Source: Ramazzottius varieornatus
Lineage: Eukaryota; Tardigrada; Eutardigrada; Parachela; Ramazzottiidae
Direction: 5' to 3'
NCBI GenBank assembly: GCA_001949185.1
Contig: BDGG01000024.1
Location: forward strand, 68,828 to 132,827
DNA: 64,000 nucleotides
Shown: positions 1 through 13,304 of the stretch, piece by piece
Layout of the letters: each line of letters starts with the position of its first letter
Numbering within the stretch: position 1 is the stretch's first letter
Position numbers and translations under genes: made by a program
Notes under the pieces: generated by a model
The model's input: the letters and a program-made list of their open reading frames with translations, nothing else
Told to the model about the DNA's origin: nothing
Database searches by the model: none

Positions 1-3000
1 ATGACTAGCGACCAACGAAAACCCAGCAGGGTAGAAAAAGGTTTCACGATTGCGGATGGTTTTGCTGCTATTCTGGATTTCGTCTTTTTACTGGGAAACA
101 TATACTGCATTCATCCAGAAAAAATCAAACATGGAGGAAAGATTTTTCTTGCAAACGTGAGCCTTAGTCCAGTTTGGTATAATCAGGACGCTCGGAAACA
201 AATCAAGATGCCCAGGGCTACTTTTTTTTAATCTACTCTTGACGGCTTGCCAATTTTTGAAGTTTCAGAATTCCGAAAATTGGTAATTGGCTGGTCCAGC
301 CTTCTCCAAACGGCCTTCACCAACCAAAATCCTGTACTCAGAAAGCGGACGGTAGTATTCTGCGAACACGAGAGGCTTTAATCTGTAAGTGTTAACACTG
401 AACCACTGTTTAACTTTGACGACGACAAGAGATTTAGTGTCCTAGTCAGATACCATTAATAACAGGAATGCTTATTATCTGGCCGAGATCATATCTTGCC
501 GCCGTATTAGCTCTCATTTAATTTGGCCACCGCATCGGTTTACTTACGGGATAAACCCACACTTGAACTCCTTAGCTGTTCGGCGGTTATCAGCTCGTGC
601 ATCTTGGAGTATCTTTCTCCAAATTTCGTTGTATTATTCCAATCACCAACACAAAACGTCTGTGCTTCAATGATTTCGCCACCGAAATGGACAATCCAAT
701 AATCGAACGAGCCGCGCACGAGCGCGACTCCCGTGGCTCTGTCCGGTGGCTGATATGGTGCTCCCAACTATAAGTTTCTTTCTCCGTCGTCGGAATTACT
801 AAAGGGAAGTTCATTTATTATTATGTGCGGAAGTATGACTTGTTACTCCTAAAAATTTCCTAACTTAAAAAATTTGATCAGGTTATGCACGCGTACAAGT
901 AAGATACTTCGGCTATTTTTTCCGCATCTTGTTCGTGCCTTTGCTGTAGGAGTATAGGGGGGGAGGAGTGAGAAGATAAACTCTCTGCAGTTATTTTTTG
1001 CAGCTTCTCTGGAGGAAATTTTTCTTTCTCGCTGGAAGAGCTCTAATTTCGCAACATGGCGATAGCCCGTTGGTATCAGATCCTCACTTCCTTGTGTATG
1101 AAGGAGAGTTTCCAGTTTCACCTCCTGCAGTTTTACGGAAGCGTTTGTTCAAAGTGCACTCTAGAGCTGACTTGCAACAGTAGTGCTTTGAGTCAACTCA
1201 ATAATTTCGTTCAGTGAACATCCTTCTTGCTTTATCGCTATGCTGGGCAGAAGGATCTTACAGCGTTCTAGATTGTAAAATAGCAACCAGACAGTAAACA
1301 TAATTTTCCTGTGGTGCCGCTCACGATTCGATATTGTCTGCAGTACTTCCGCTCTTTCGAAACATTCTAATTTATTGTCTCTAGCAAAAAATCGATCGTA
1401 GATTGGTTGGCTCACATTCAAAACCGGAAGGTAAAGGAATACACGGCTATGAGATATTTGTGAAGTGCGCGAGGTAAACGGGAAATCCGATTCCATAGTT
1501 TTCTTTGCCTTCCCGTGTTCTCCAATTGTCCAGCGAGAACCTAGTGACACATCCTGAATTTTCGTAAGTATTTCCCAAGATCTCGGGGAGAATGGGATTC
1601 AGTTAACCGCCCGAACACTTTGTTGGCCACCTTGAACTTCGGTCTTCCGTAGGAGTGACTCCCGAAAAAATCTTCACTGCGGAAAAGATTTGCCCAATCT
1701 CCTACGGTATGCTCGTTGGCTGCACGCACGACAAGAAATTGTGGGCCATGGCAAATTACGGGCCAGGTGGAAAACACGGCAAAGTTAGAAATTCAACCGT
1801 AGAAAAGTATCGGAAAGTGCTTTAGTGTGAATCAGCAGCGTACCCCTGATGCCACAAGCCTTTTTTACATTGAACTAACTTAATGTTTCTGTAACTAAAC
1901 CTCCGCCAACCGTCGGCTTACCAGCAAAACTGAGGGTTATGCGAGGTAAACCCGATGTGCTGATGTCGCACAAGCACAAACCAAAAAAAAATCCAGACAG
2001 TTCTGTGATTTACCCCGACAGAGAGGCGGAGCTAAGTTAAACTTGGTTTTGAACGGCGGTCGTGCTGTTTCCGGCTGCCTGTTAACTTTCGTGAGATTTC
2101 GTTCTGAAAATTCTGCTATAGACTTTCGATTTTCTCCGACATTATGTTATCTTGTTCATTCTGCTCCGTAAGCTATCCCTTGTTGGTCATTTGAGACACA
2201 AAGTGCCTTGGGAGGGGAGTTCGGGAGTCAAACGACGGACGGAGAAGCACGGAGTCTGCGAAGACAGGTTTTCGCTGATGATGTAATCGCCGCAAGTTGC
2301 TCGGACAACCTGATAATCACTGCACCTATTTCCAAGGTATCGTATGCTTTTCCATAATTGCTTTTCATACCAGAAAAGATCGCGAAGCCTCGCGGTGTCA
2401 GACTTCTGAAATCTGGAATCTCTCACGTATGTCTAAGGCGGCAGCTGGGATTTGGACGTGTGCTCTTCAGCGATATCGCTCTAAATCGTCCGCCACTTAA
2501 TCAGGTAACGACAACGTTGTGCGAGTTGCATCACTTGATTTTCTACAGTCCAGGACAGGCTAAATAGCCAGAATCGATACTGCTTCCTTACCACCTGGTG
2601 TTATGGTTTCAGTGCTCATCTAGGCAGGTCTGTTTCTCTTTTTTCGAAGTTGCTGGACCATCTCAGGTCAAGTCTGCATTTCACCTGGGTATCTTTGTCG
2701 TATTTTTCTTATCTAACGCTTCTGTTTTCCTGAGCGATATCGCTTCCTCCGTTGGACTTCGTGCATCGAGCTTTGCTACATGCCCAGAGTATAGTCTTAG
2801 CTTTCTTGAATTTCTGTCTCGTTCTTCTTTCTGTCGTTGTTTACGGATTTGAGGAGCAGTGGAGTAAAAAACAATAAAAATCATTATTTTGGGGTTTATT
2901 AGGGTTCCTGTCCCAGCAAAAACCATGAAAAATTAAAAACTTTCTCATGTCCGATAAACTGATATTTCCCAGCGATAAACCAGTAATGTCATTTTCATGT

Positions 3001-4289
3001 CTTAATTTGGGTTACTTGTGGGTGGGTACCTGGACCATAGCTGAAACCTCGAGGATTCCGGGAGGTTTCAGCGACGGTTTTGATGGCTGTGGCATCAGAC
3101 TACGTAAATTTTTCCGCACCGCCGCAGCGAAAAGGTCTGGTCCTTAATTTTTACTGGCCCATAATTTCTCGTTATACGTGTACGTATTTCGAGAAATGGA
3201 GCATATCTTCTCACCCGTGCGGGATGCATCGGCGCCTCGAGAAAAATTCAGAGACTTGAGCAACCCAAAATCTTGGTTACCCGCGATCCAAGCAAAATTG
3301 CTCCTGCTCTACCGCGGAGCTGAGAGACTCGGAACAGTAGAACGCCGAACAACAGCCAGGAGTTGGATAAGTGACAAAGAAAAAGCTTCAGGCCAAGAGA
3401 ACAAGGGGGAGTGTAACTATGAATTTTTGAAGTTGAAGTGTTTTCAGGTGTAACAAGTCATACTTCCGCACCTAGTCCTGTGGGGTCCAACCCACTCCCA
3501 GTGTTTCAACTGGCTAGATCTGAGAAAAAAAACCAAATCTGAACGATCACCTAATTTTCCAAATTTGTAAATTTCAAACGGCGATGACGTCACCAGCTTG
3601 TGGCGGTTTTTCACATCAAGACAATGGAAAATCTGTCCTTCTCGATCAACGCTTATTGCTGATTTGACTCCATACCTGGATGCAACACCCTTTGCTGGTC
3701 CTTCCAAATTATCTGAGGACGAGCTGGACATTTCACTCGCTAGGGAAAATTCTTTGACGAAGTAACGCCGGAAATGGCGAATCTCAGACTTTAACTTGTC
3801 CAAATTTTCTTGTGGCTGATGGACTCCAACCACCATCCTTAGACGATTGACTAGTATTTTGCCGGAGTCGAGCGAAAAATCCCGAACGGAAAACATCAAA
3901 CGAACGGTCGCGAAATTGAGCAATACCACCGCTTTGGGACCGTTCTGGCCCCATGGTGCCCGGAGTGTTAAACAAAAACACTTTTCCATCATATATCATA
4001 TACTGTCCATCATATACAGTACTACCAGAAGTCTCAGCGTATTACCGTTGAACTTACGCTATCGGCATCATCGATCACTCCCCGCACTACCAAACTTTCA
4101 AACTTTGGAAAATAAGCGTGAAAGAACACATACAGAGTATCTGCTGACAATAGGCACCCGGAAAATATTTTTCAAATCTCAACTATGCTCAACCAACACA
4201 AGGGCTCCAAACAGAAACGGAGCGATGCGCGAAGTGAGTTGAAGAGAAATGAATGGTTTCGGTGAAACACGCTGCCGTGTGATTGTGGA
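1..4289. other. Gene-poor stretch, nothing recognised
   Basis: Several open frames of 60-180 codons occur, including a 76-codon frame at 1-231 and a 182-codon minus frame at 3444-3992. None shows a domain, signal peptide with splice donor, or promoter arrangement that I can support. The long minus frame has a serine run and mixed composition but no family I recognise. No tRNA, rRNA or terminal inverted repeat was seen here. Confidence 0.5.
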
Positions 4290-4600
4290 AACCTGGCCCA
4301 TTCATCCTTAGTTCTTTCAAACAAAATCTTGTACGACCTTTGTTTCTGAAAGACAGTTAATTCTTCTGAGGAGCAAGAATCGACGAAATGTTGACAGCTT
4401 GGCACTCTATAGCAGTACTGAAGAACTCTGCTGTACGAATTTTTCCAGTCGTCATTCTTGATAAACTTTCGAACTTGTGACGCCATGGTTAGCCGCTTGC
4501 AATAGCTTTTTGGTGCGCCGAGTTTGCTTACTGATAGTCGGCAAAGTGCCACACAATACAGGTTTTTGGCTTCTGTAGGGCTTCGGAAAAGTACAGTACA
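4290..4600 (-). repeat. Dispersed repeat, copy A
   Basis: About 300 bp here match 12104-12400 in the same orientation at roughly three quarters identity. Both copies share blocks such as TTACTGATAGTCGGCAAA and AACTTGTGACGC. On the minus strand copy A lies inside a 212-codon open frame (4172-4810), but copy B is shifted in frame partway through. This therefore looks like an old non-coding or decayed coding repeat rather than a live gene. Family unknown. Confidence 0.6.
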
Positions 4601-4810
4601 TAGTATTAAGACACTGGAAACCAGTTCGAGGTCTGCGCTATCGGATTTTCCGCGACGAAGCTGTATTGAACGATAGGAATTTGTGCCATCCCTATCATAC
4701 TTTGATAGCCAGAGCGTGATTTTTTGTACGAGAAACGGTAATCTCGTACGATAATCTCTCTGCGAAACTAAAAAGTTTGCGGAGGTGGGAATCGAGGCCA
4801 TCTCATCCAT

Positions 4811-6100
4811 TCACATGGCGGGAACGCACCGCGCCATCCGGGGTTCACAGTTATCGCCATTGGTTTATCCCTAGATCTTTTTTTCAGAGCTAGGCTTCCA
4901 ATCATTACATGATTGTGCAACGATGCGATAATTAAAGATATTTGTATCGTCGTCTTTGGCAGACTGATTGAGGGGCCCATGAAATACGTAGAGCAGTGAT
5001 TGAACCAGTGTTATTTTAATCATTATAATGGGAAATCATTATAAAGGGGATTTTAATAATTAAAATCGTTTTAATTGTGCGGGTTGGTGTTCGCTTGATT
5101 GATTGATCCATAATAAAAAATCGAATTTTAATTCTAATAATTGAAATTCGTCAGCGATAATTGATTTTACTTGCAGACAGCTGATCACGTAGACTTAACA
5201 TTAGCACGTGACTTTTAATAATTTTAATTGCATAGTAAAATAACACTGAATAGAACGTATAGCGCTAACCAAGAGTGCCGGCGGGCGCCGCACATTCGTA
5301 CACTGCTTTAGATTGGCTAAAGTTGTTGAGTGAAGGTCAGCTTAGAGGTTATATGGTACATGGAACACAAGGATATCAACCTCATACGTAGAGATGTTTT
5401 GAGATCAGTGAGGTGTGGCGCACGGTCTAGACCATGTAAGCCTCGGGAAAAGAGTGGACAATCGGTTAGGCTAAGGTATGTATGGTAGTCTTTTAGGGCG
5501 CGACCATCCCTATCATTACATATCGCCTATTTTTGCCCCGTTTTGTTCCGGGAACGTACGAACTGATTGTCCCCATGCTTGCCTGTCTTCCCTAGGGTAG
5601 TCTTTTAGGGCGCGACGGTCTCTATGGTAGTATTTTAGAGCGCGACGAATCCTATCATGACAAAGCAGCTTATAATTGTTTTTAGAAGGACGGGGAAAGT
5701 TAAGGGCCAGTCAAAATCTTTTCGATCCATGCATGCACATTTAATGATAAGTTCGACAGAACAGGTGAGTGTAACCAGCTAAGCCAACAACCGAAAATAG
5801 GGCGCAGCTATCTCAGCAACTGTTCCCTCGTACATTATCTTTCCCAGTACATCCAAAGAATTGGCTTGTGTGCTGGTGTCAGACTACTGCAGCAGTAGCG
5901 GATAAAATGGGAGATATCGAATGAGCTGTTGCGAAGGAGTTAGATGCAAGAGACCATCCAGACTGTGCGAGAAACTGCTGAAAAGAGACACTGCCTAGAG
6001 AAACGCGAGCGGTACGTCATCGTACAAGTGAAGTAGAGGCCCGATCCGTTCTTCGAGCCCTGACTACCCTTCCGGAGGTTCGTGAGGTTCACCAGGCATC
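4811..6100. other. Non-coding, AT-rich block and short repeats
   Basis: No gene seen. Positions about 5010-5240 are strongly AT-rich with many AATTTTAATT-like runs. Positions 5484-5646 hold three short direct repeats, listed separately. The last 100 bases lead into the duplicated block that carries the secreted-protein gene. Confidence 0.5.
5484..5646 (+). repeat. Three 21-bp direct repeats (GGTAGTCTTTTAGGGCGCGAC)
   Basis: A 21-bp unit occurs at 5484-5504, 5596-5616 and 5626-5646. The first two are identical over the core and the third has two changes. Each is followed by a short pyrimidine-rich stretch, and two by a CCTATCAT block. Function unknown; it could be the subterminal repeats of a degraded transposon. 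Confidence 0.7.
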
Positions 6101-6123
6101 GCATCACTCTACGTTTCCCATAC

Positions 6124-6130
6124 TATATAA
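6124..6130 (+). promoter_or_regulatory. TATA box of secreted-protein copy 1
   Basis: TATATAA lies about 117 bp upstream of the ATG at 6247, in the part of the duplicated block that stays well conserved with copy 2. The corresponding place in copy 2 reads TGTATATG (17515-17522), a weaker match. Confidence 0.4.
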
Positions 6131-6246
6131 TCGTAACGTGAGGATCAGCGCAGATCATTCCAACAAGGTAACTGAGCGTTTTACCTTCCTCTCTCTTGAT
6201 GCGTTCTTTGGTTTGTAACGTCCAGTGAGAGATTTTTCTCATAGAA

Positions 6247-6702
6247 ATGTTCCTTGCTGGGTGTTTCGCGTCAGCTTTTGTGGTAATTCTTGCAAGAGTC
6301 ATGTTAGTAGATGGATTTGCAACAGTTTTATCGGTCGAGAAGTACGGACCCGACAACGCAGTGGGTTCTCGAACTCTCACATACCGTAATCCACCCAGCG
6401 GTCCTGGTCGCAGTGCTCCCTTCTTGGACTCGAACGTGTATCGTCACAAAGCTGCAGGGCTGATTGAAAAATTGTCAAAGGTGCTCGAGAAGATTCGACC
6501 ACGGGAAGCAACAACGTTGCCGAACTTGATCGACGTCCGTCAAATGTATCCTTTTCCTGTACTGCACACTGTTGCTCACAACAAAGACGCAATCGGCTAC
6601 CATGGGGAAAATTCCAAATGTGATGTTGTCTCCAGTTTAAGAAACAAGCTTCTTGGCAACCTCAAAGTGTTTGCTCCTCTTTCACGGCCTCGTGTTGGTT
6701 AG
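6247..6702 (+). CDS. Small secreted protein, paralogue copy 1
   Basis: An unspliced frame of 151 codons begins at the ATG at 6247 and ends with TAG at 6700-6702. The first 24 residues form a signal peptide: MFLAGCF, then a hydrophobic core to about residue 21. The mature part has no cysteine pairs that I can group. It contains a KYGPDNAVGSRTL block, a leucine/lysine-rich helix (GLIEKLSKVLEKIRP) and a basic tail ending in RPRVG. The paralogue at 17637-18092 differs at 35 of 151 residues, with no gaps, so both have been held in frame. I do not recognise the family. Export is inferred from the signal peptide; the role is unknown. Confidence 0.65.
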   Translation: MFLAGCFASAFVVILARVMLVDGFATVLSVEKYGPDNAVGSRTLTYRNPPSGPGRSAPFLDSNVYRHKAAGLIEKLSKVLEKIRPREATTLPNLIDVRQMYPFPVLHTVAHNKDAIGYHGENSKCDVVSSLRNKLLGNLKVFAPLSRPRVG

Positions 6703-7995
6703 AATCATCTGTAGGATGACCTGGCCCTGTCGTTAGACTTGACTTCTCATTGCACAAGAAAACGTGATTTGATGCTCCGCTATTCTGCCAGCGCATCCAG
6801 GGTCACGAATTTCTTCCTTATGGTGCTTAAGTGCCAGACACAATCTCTTGCTGTCTTCTTCATGCTATAATTTTGTAATAACAAAAGCGGATCCGCCGTT
6901 TTCATAGGCAGGATTCCAGTGCATGCCAATAAACCATCGCATGCGCTAGAAGGACCACATCAGGCTCGAGTAGTTGGCTGGTACCGTTCCACGACTCCGC
7001 CCACGGTTGTTGATTAATTGATTCTCCACTTTACGACATCTCGTCGTCAGTCCTTAAAATAGCATGTTACGGCAGTAATCTCAGCACCGTGCGAAAGATG
7101 CTACCTCGGTCAACCGCGTTATCTCGTGTACACTATTCCTTACTGTCTCATGGTTTGTTATGCTACTTGTCTTTGAGAAAATTGAAGCCTGATTATACCC
7201 TGAGCCCGAAGGGATTCTTTCTAAAGGTCGACCAAAGCACGAACGCTGTTCGCTGAACATCGTTTACCGTCATCGCTTTATGGTTTTATGCAGATCGAAA
7301 TTACAGGGATTTGAATGAAAGGGAAGAAAACAAATGACATAAAAACGAAATAACATCTTCAACAGGCATAAGCCACACGGGAAACAAATCCTTCAATCGT
7401 ATTCTGAAATGTGGGTGCACTGGAAAGGAAACTTGCACTATGATCCGTCACTTAGAACCACTTCCACTGTTGCGGATGGTGTTTTTGATTGTGGTCGGTA
7501 GCACCCGACCAGACGGCAAACGACGACTTTCGCTTCGTTCCCGTGGGCTAAAACCTTAGTAATCGGGATCTGACTTCATGGTCCGTGACACGCAGTTACG
7601 GTGGCGGAACGGAAAAATGACTGATTTGCCCAGTTTGTACCCCTCTCGACTAGATTTTAGCTTTGAACCATGATCAAAGTTTTTCACTCATGCTCGACAT
7701 CAAATGATAGAGAAAAGAATTTACTGCATTTTAATACCAAGATAGTCGATATAAGAATTGTGGGGAGCCACCGACAGGCATCTGAAGTCCATGACGATCA
7801 TTTGCCCAAATACCGCCATGCGATGGGTTGACGGTAACGATACAGGCACTCTCCACCGATTTTCAATGACGCCGAGGAGCCACCGTCATCGTATCGTCAC
7901 CGCCAAGGGCATCCGACCGTGAAATATGGCTTTTTGGCCAACCAAAACCCGAAGGATTGTTTCAGCCATGCGCAGCTTGATCACAGACAAACCTC

Positions 7996-10833
7996 TCAAA
8001 TGGGTTTCGTCAAATAAGAAAAGTATTTCATGATTTCCAGACAGCTCGGGAGACTTCTTCGTTTTGTAAGCCTAACAAGGGATAACGCCAACCGTTCGAT
8101 CCTGATACTGAACAGACTGAAAGACAGGAGAGTCTCCTTTACGGTCTGAGCTGCTAGGCTAAGGCACATAATAGTCCTGAAAGGTATGTTGGGATCCTGA
8201 AGTACTGTAACTGCTCCAGACCGCTCACTGACGTAAATATCTTTCATTGATACTTTATGTGCGTGGTGCGACACGTCATGCCCAAACACTGAGCCCCACA
8301 AGTATCTGTCCACCCTATATTTCGAATCACAATTCATAGCTTCCTTCACCCTCACGAAAACAAGGGTATTTTGAGGTTCTTAGGGTTGAGTACAGCCAAT
8401 TGATTTGCTGATTTGGTCATAGGAAAGTCACGTTGTCGGGAAGATAAAGCTCTGGCCTTTACAGAGACGTTTCTATGATCGAAATCGCGAGAGGGTGAAG
8501 GAAGTTATAATTCTATAAAGGGTGGACAGATACTTATGGGCTCAACGTACGCAAGATTGAACTCCGGTCCAGACTTAAATACTCCAGCGACCCCGCTAGG
8601 GTTCATCACCTGCAAAACTGCAACCGTCAGGAATGTATTTTTGTATCGTTCGTCATTATTATATTGAGGTGCCGCTGTTCGGCATATTTATATCCCCCGG
8701 CCGGCATCATCATACGGTATTCCCGTCCGGCACCGTTGTATGCATTTCCGGCATAGTTGTTGCTTTCAGTGAACATTTTATCGCCTGGCCGTGCAAGCGT
8801 TCCAGAGACACCTCAAGGCGAGGTTATTCTTCAGAGAGGGTTCGACGACACCGAATTCAAAATCTTTAGTGATATAGTTCAATGTGTTCTCCACATGCTG
8901 GCCTGCGAAATTGACTTGACAACTTTCGTAGTTTTTCGAGATATAGAATTATGAAGTTGGTTAGGTCAACGCGGAAGCCGCCTCTCTGTCATCTTTCGGA
9001 CAGGGTGACCGGGGAAGGAAGGAAAGCATGTGGGTGCTGACTTGTGAGTCGGCGCGCTCTCTCGCTCGACTCGATACAGCCCAGTCTGGCCATACCAAAA
9101 AGAGATCTAGATGAGCCGACTTGTCGGCAAGAGAGGAACGAAGATCCCAATTACACGCCAACTCGTTAATTACCTAATGATGCACTGCGAAACAGCAATG
9201 CAAAGTTCGCTTTGAGAACTGCTGGAAAGGGTGTATGAACAATATTGAAACAGGTAGATTGAAACGAGCACGAGAAAACATTTAAACTGCTTTAGTCGCG
9301 GCTGAGAACGGCTACAACGGCTTATTTTAGCCTCGCCGAGCCTACTATAGACGGCAAGGGCCAAAAAAGTCAAAATGAGAAACAAAAAAATAGCTTCCAT
9401 GGAATTTCATTAAAATGCAGGTTGCGTTTGTGATGCCAAGAGAGCAGCTGACTGTTCAACGCAGGGAGCACGCTCAAAAGAAAGGCGACCCAGGTGTTCA
9501 GATGGAGCAGTCGAGACTGACCCAATGACCAGGGCTGAACCGATACAGCGTAAAGATCTCCCGCAGGCACAGGGCGGAAGTTAACCCGTCAAGCCTCTCT
9601 GTCCGTCTTGTGAAGAAAACAAATCTTGAAGCGTCACGGTGAACATTCGACCCGACTACAGTCGAAATTTGGTTGGAAATAGTAAAATGAAGAAAATTCA
9701 TCTGAAATTCATTTCCGAATCAAACCAGTTGTGTTCACAAAGTGTCAGTTTTGGAAACCGAGACTGACTACGGTATCGGAAAGTATCCTTCCAAAGTCAT
9801 TTTGTCCTGTCATTTCTAAAAGTGCTCGATCTATGTTGCAGGTCGCCACTTGGAAAAACTATTACTTCTAGGGGAAGGTTGTTATCTATAACTTTTGTGC
9901 TGGGTGGCTCCTGCCTAAACGCAAGAGTCGAGATAGAGCAACGAAAAACCAAAATCGTATTCGTGGGTCCACAGCAGCGCAGTATGGCGTCTGCCTGCGC
10001 TAAGCGCAGCAGTACACGGCAGTGTTTCCATTACTTCATCATATGGAGTACGGCTTCCACGGAAAACATTCCCTAGTCTCCCGTATCCAATTGTTTGGCG
10101 AGAGGGCCAGAATACACGATAACCTCCCTTTAAGCTTACTAACATTGGCCTTGTTCATTATTGAAACGGTGAAGGACGGTTTTACGTGTTCGTCTTTCCG
10201 AAAACTTCAAGAAAACCTCAGTTGATCGCCGTAGTAGAACATGGTGGACACAGCTAGGTGGATACAATCTCCGTATCATATCAGGAATACAGGTTCTGTG
10301 GTGTACAACTTAATTTTGGAAGATACCAGTAACACCTTTACAAGTTAGATCTTTCAAAGAATCGACTGGCATTCTACAGCCGTAGATAACCTCGTCTTGA
10401 ATGGCGAGACATTTGTTTTGTTGCAGCGACGGTCCTTGTCGTGACCTTCGAGAACGGCTTCAACTGGAAAACTTCCAGTGTCGACATCAGATGGTTTCTC
10501 AGCCTGCGAAAACCCAAAAAAGCAGATAGCAAAGACGTGCATTATGCAAACAAGCTCATAGATTTTTCTGGTCATTGCTTGCTGAGTACCACACAGGCAA
10601 CATTAAAAATTTCGTTGCCAAACCAGCGGGTCGCAGACACTAGCACCGACCGATGCGAGGCAGGAAGGGATGTGGGTATTGGTGGACCCATTCCCATACG
10701 AACTGTTTTGTTTCCAGTTGACACTTTTCTGACTTGAAGTTAGACATGGTCGGTATATCCCATTTTTCGGGTGATTCGGTTGACTTTGCCAGCACGGTCG
10801 AGCGCACACACCACGGCGATCACAGGGCAGATC
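7996..10833. other. Gene-poor stretch
   Basis: Apart from the inverted repeat at 8290-8546 and a fragment at about 9298-9346, I see no supported gene. That fragment resembles one end of the palindromic MITE at 62325-62597 (shared GAACGGCT...AGCCTCGCCGAGCCT). Open frames here are short and overlap on both strands. Confidence 0.5.
8290..8546. repeat. Inverted repeat of about 60-bp arms
   Basis: The left arm at 8290-8354 (containing AAGTATCTGTCCACCCT and CTTCCTTCACCCTC) is repeated in reverse complement at 8489-8546, with some mismatches and a loop of about 135 bp. No target duplication was found. It may be an old MITE. Confidence 0.5.
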
Positions 10834-11152
10834 TGTTCACGAACCTGAAACTTTCGCAAAATGCAAAAATGTTTGGTCCCAAGCCACAATTTTTTTTGGA
10901 GACTCTGAATCAACCGACAGCCTTACTGGAAAAACAATTGGCTGGCTACGACGAAATTTCATCGAAAACGGAAAAAAATCCAGAAAGTTTTGTATAGCTA
11001 CTGACCAGTGGCCGTTATTTGCAGTTTCAAGAGAAGTTGATTCTTGAGGCAAGCGGGAAAAACCGAGCAGCAAAAGTTTAACTGGAACCTCGCTACATAC
11101 AAATTAAAGTGCGCCAGGAAAGTGAGTTTCCCGCCCACTGCTCAAGGTGTTA
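10834..11152 (+). repeat. Dispersed repeat, copy A (partner at 60594-60905)
   Basis: About 310 bp are shared with 60594-60905 in the same orientation. Shared landmarks are CTGAAAC.GTCGCAAAAT, GACGAAATT/GGCGAAATTCCATCG, CAGTGGCCGTT and the end block GGAAAGTGAGTTTCCCGCCC. Both copies carry stops in every frame. It is probably an inactive transposon family. Confidence 0.65.
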
Positions 11153-13304
11153 GCTGGTACAAAGGTCTCCAAACAGAAAAGGTGGAATACGCGAAATGAG
11201 ATGGAGAGAAATAAATGACGGTGATGAAATACGCTGCTCTGCGATTGTGGAACGTCGTCTTCGTTTTTCTGTAGGAATTTGCAGTTTGCAGCGTCTTCTG
11301 CCCTTACGCTGCCCTGCTTGCAGGTCGTGGCCGTGTGTCGTCTCGTCGTCTAACTTCTGCGCCGAAAACCTTTTTGATCGCGGTTTTCGGCGTAGGACGA
11401 GGAGATGATGTGATGCACACCAGCCTTTAATGCAGGCTTGCAAACCTGCAACGTTGTACCTCGACTTTGACGAGTCGGTTCCGTCGGTAATGTCCAACTC
11501 GACGGTGAGCGGTGCAGAGATAAAGCATCTCGCGCCACTGACCAGATGCGGTACCGTCACGGACCCGTAGCACTCAATCAAAATAGAGTCGGAGCTTCGG
11601 TTAGTTATCCGAAATCACAGTGGTACGCGGAGCAAGAGGTTGTGTCGCGAAAGCTGACACGAAGAGCACCTTGGCAATGCGACAGTTTTGAAATGTTTGT
11701 ATGCGAAGTATTTCGATAGTGCGGCTAGCATGCGGAGCCATCACCAAACAATATTTCCCGATTCGCAAGGCTTGATTTGTGGGTCAAAGTTCTACCAAGT
11801 TTTAGGTGCGTCTTGCGTAATTCTGGAAAATGAATTGAAGGGCTCGTTTGTCCGATTTCCCGGTAAGAATCGCATGTGCTCCGCCATTTATCAGAGGAAC
11901 TGGTACACATAAAGATTGGAATACCTGAATGCCCTCTGATGAAACAATATTGACGGATATACAGTACCTCTAGTTTACAGGTGAGATGAGCACCGGATGT
12001 CACTCGCTGTTGGGGTTTCTGTTGAATTAATTTACTGTAAGTAGTGTGCAGGGACGAGTACCTCGTCCAGCCCTCACTCATCGTGCTCTGAGTCTGGTCC
12101 ATTTATCCATTTTAGTTTTGCTTTGAACTTTAGTACGACCCTTGTTCTTGACAGACAGTCGAATTTCTTGAAGAGAAGAATCGAGGAAAGGTTGACAGTT
12201 TTGCACTCCATGGCAGTACTGATGGAATTCTGCGGTACGAATTTTTCAGTCCTCATTCTAATAAAGTTTTGAACTTGTGACGCTATAGCTCGCTGCTTGC
12301 AACAGCTTTTTGAAACGCTAAATTTGTTTACTGATAGTCGGCAAACAGCCGCAAAATATGGCAATTTGGCTTCCTTTGGGCTTAATGCGGTCTCAGGCAT
12401 AATGGCTGTTTCATTCACCGTCCTCTTTACGATGCATCCTTCTCCCCTTTGCTTTGTGTAAGGAATCGCCTTTCAGCAATTGTGAGTGATCATCGCAGCA
12501 ATGTTAGCTTCACACTGTGATACTCTGTTGCTGTTCTTCGTGGGCATTAGCCAAAGAACAAAGCCGGGCTGATATCGTGGGGAGTTCTGGAAGCCAATGT
12601 GCTGCTTTACGGGTTAGATAATCCTCTGAGTTAAAAACAGCGCATTTCGCTGAACAAATCCCTGGAACTTTCAGCTTCACCCGGTGAAAATGAGACAAAT
12701 CTCACGAAAGAAGGATGAGAAGCTTATGTAGGGCGTCGTACTCACTGATACTACGGCTTTCAGACATCTTGCCTTGTTCACGGTCAAGGCTGAATCCGCA
12801 GCCGAAGCTTCTAAAAACGATGAATTACGAAGTATTCAGACATTGGAAACCAGCTCAGAGTCTGCGCTATTACCTAGTTCTTCCGCGACGAAGCAGCTCT
12901 AGTTGTTGATAGAGGGACTCAAAAACCTAAGAGAGAGTCTACAAATTTCCGATCCATGCAAAAACATATGAGAAAAAGTTAGACAGAACAGATGAGTATA
13001 ACCTGTTCTGTCGTTCAACCCACGTTAGGAAACGTTTTCGGTTTCGGTTTAGGGCCTGCTAGACATTCGCCAAACAGCATGCTGAGCTAAAGGTGAAAAT
13101 CACACCAGATACATTTTACCGTGCTTTGACTGGGGTAATCAAGTGAACAAATGGGTTTCGGCGGCCCATTTTTGGTCACAACTTTTTTAGCTCCGAACCA
13201 CCCTTTTTAGACATGAAATTGTAAGTGGTATCAAGGGGCATTGAGTGCTAGCTGCGCCACGCTTCGCCACGGATAGAAGTGTCACATAACTGTTCGCCCT
13301 TTTG
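11153..13304. other. Gene-poor stretch with repeat copy B
   Basis: Positions 12104-12400 are the second copy of the repeat at 4290-4600. A 143-codon minus frame (11150-11581) overlaps plus frames and has no recognisable domain. No RNA gene or promoter arrangement is convincing. Confidence 0.45.

Larger units (their letters stand above)
6090..7995 (+). repeat. Segmental duplication, copy 1
   Basis: The block holding the secreted-protein gene and about 1.3 kb of 3' flank is repeated in the same orientation at about 17490-18940. Conserved flank landmarks are the CCCGAAGG...TTTCTAAAGGTCGACC block (near 7203 and 18601) and GCGCAGCTTGA.CACAGACAA (near 7971 and 18911). Copy 2 has lost several hundred bases before the second landmark. 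Confidence 0.7.

Noticed and set aside
4172-4810. 212-codon minus frame as a real gene
   Set aside because: Most of it is a dispersed repeat whose other copy (12104-12400) is frame-shifted. No domain or splice structure supports it.
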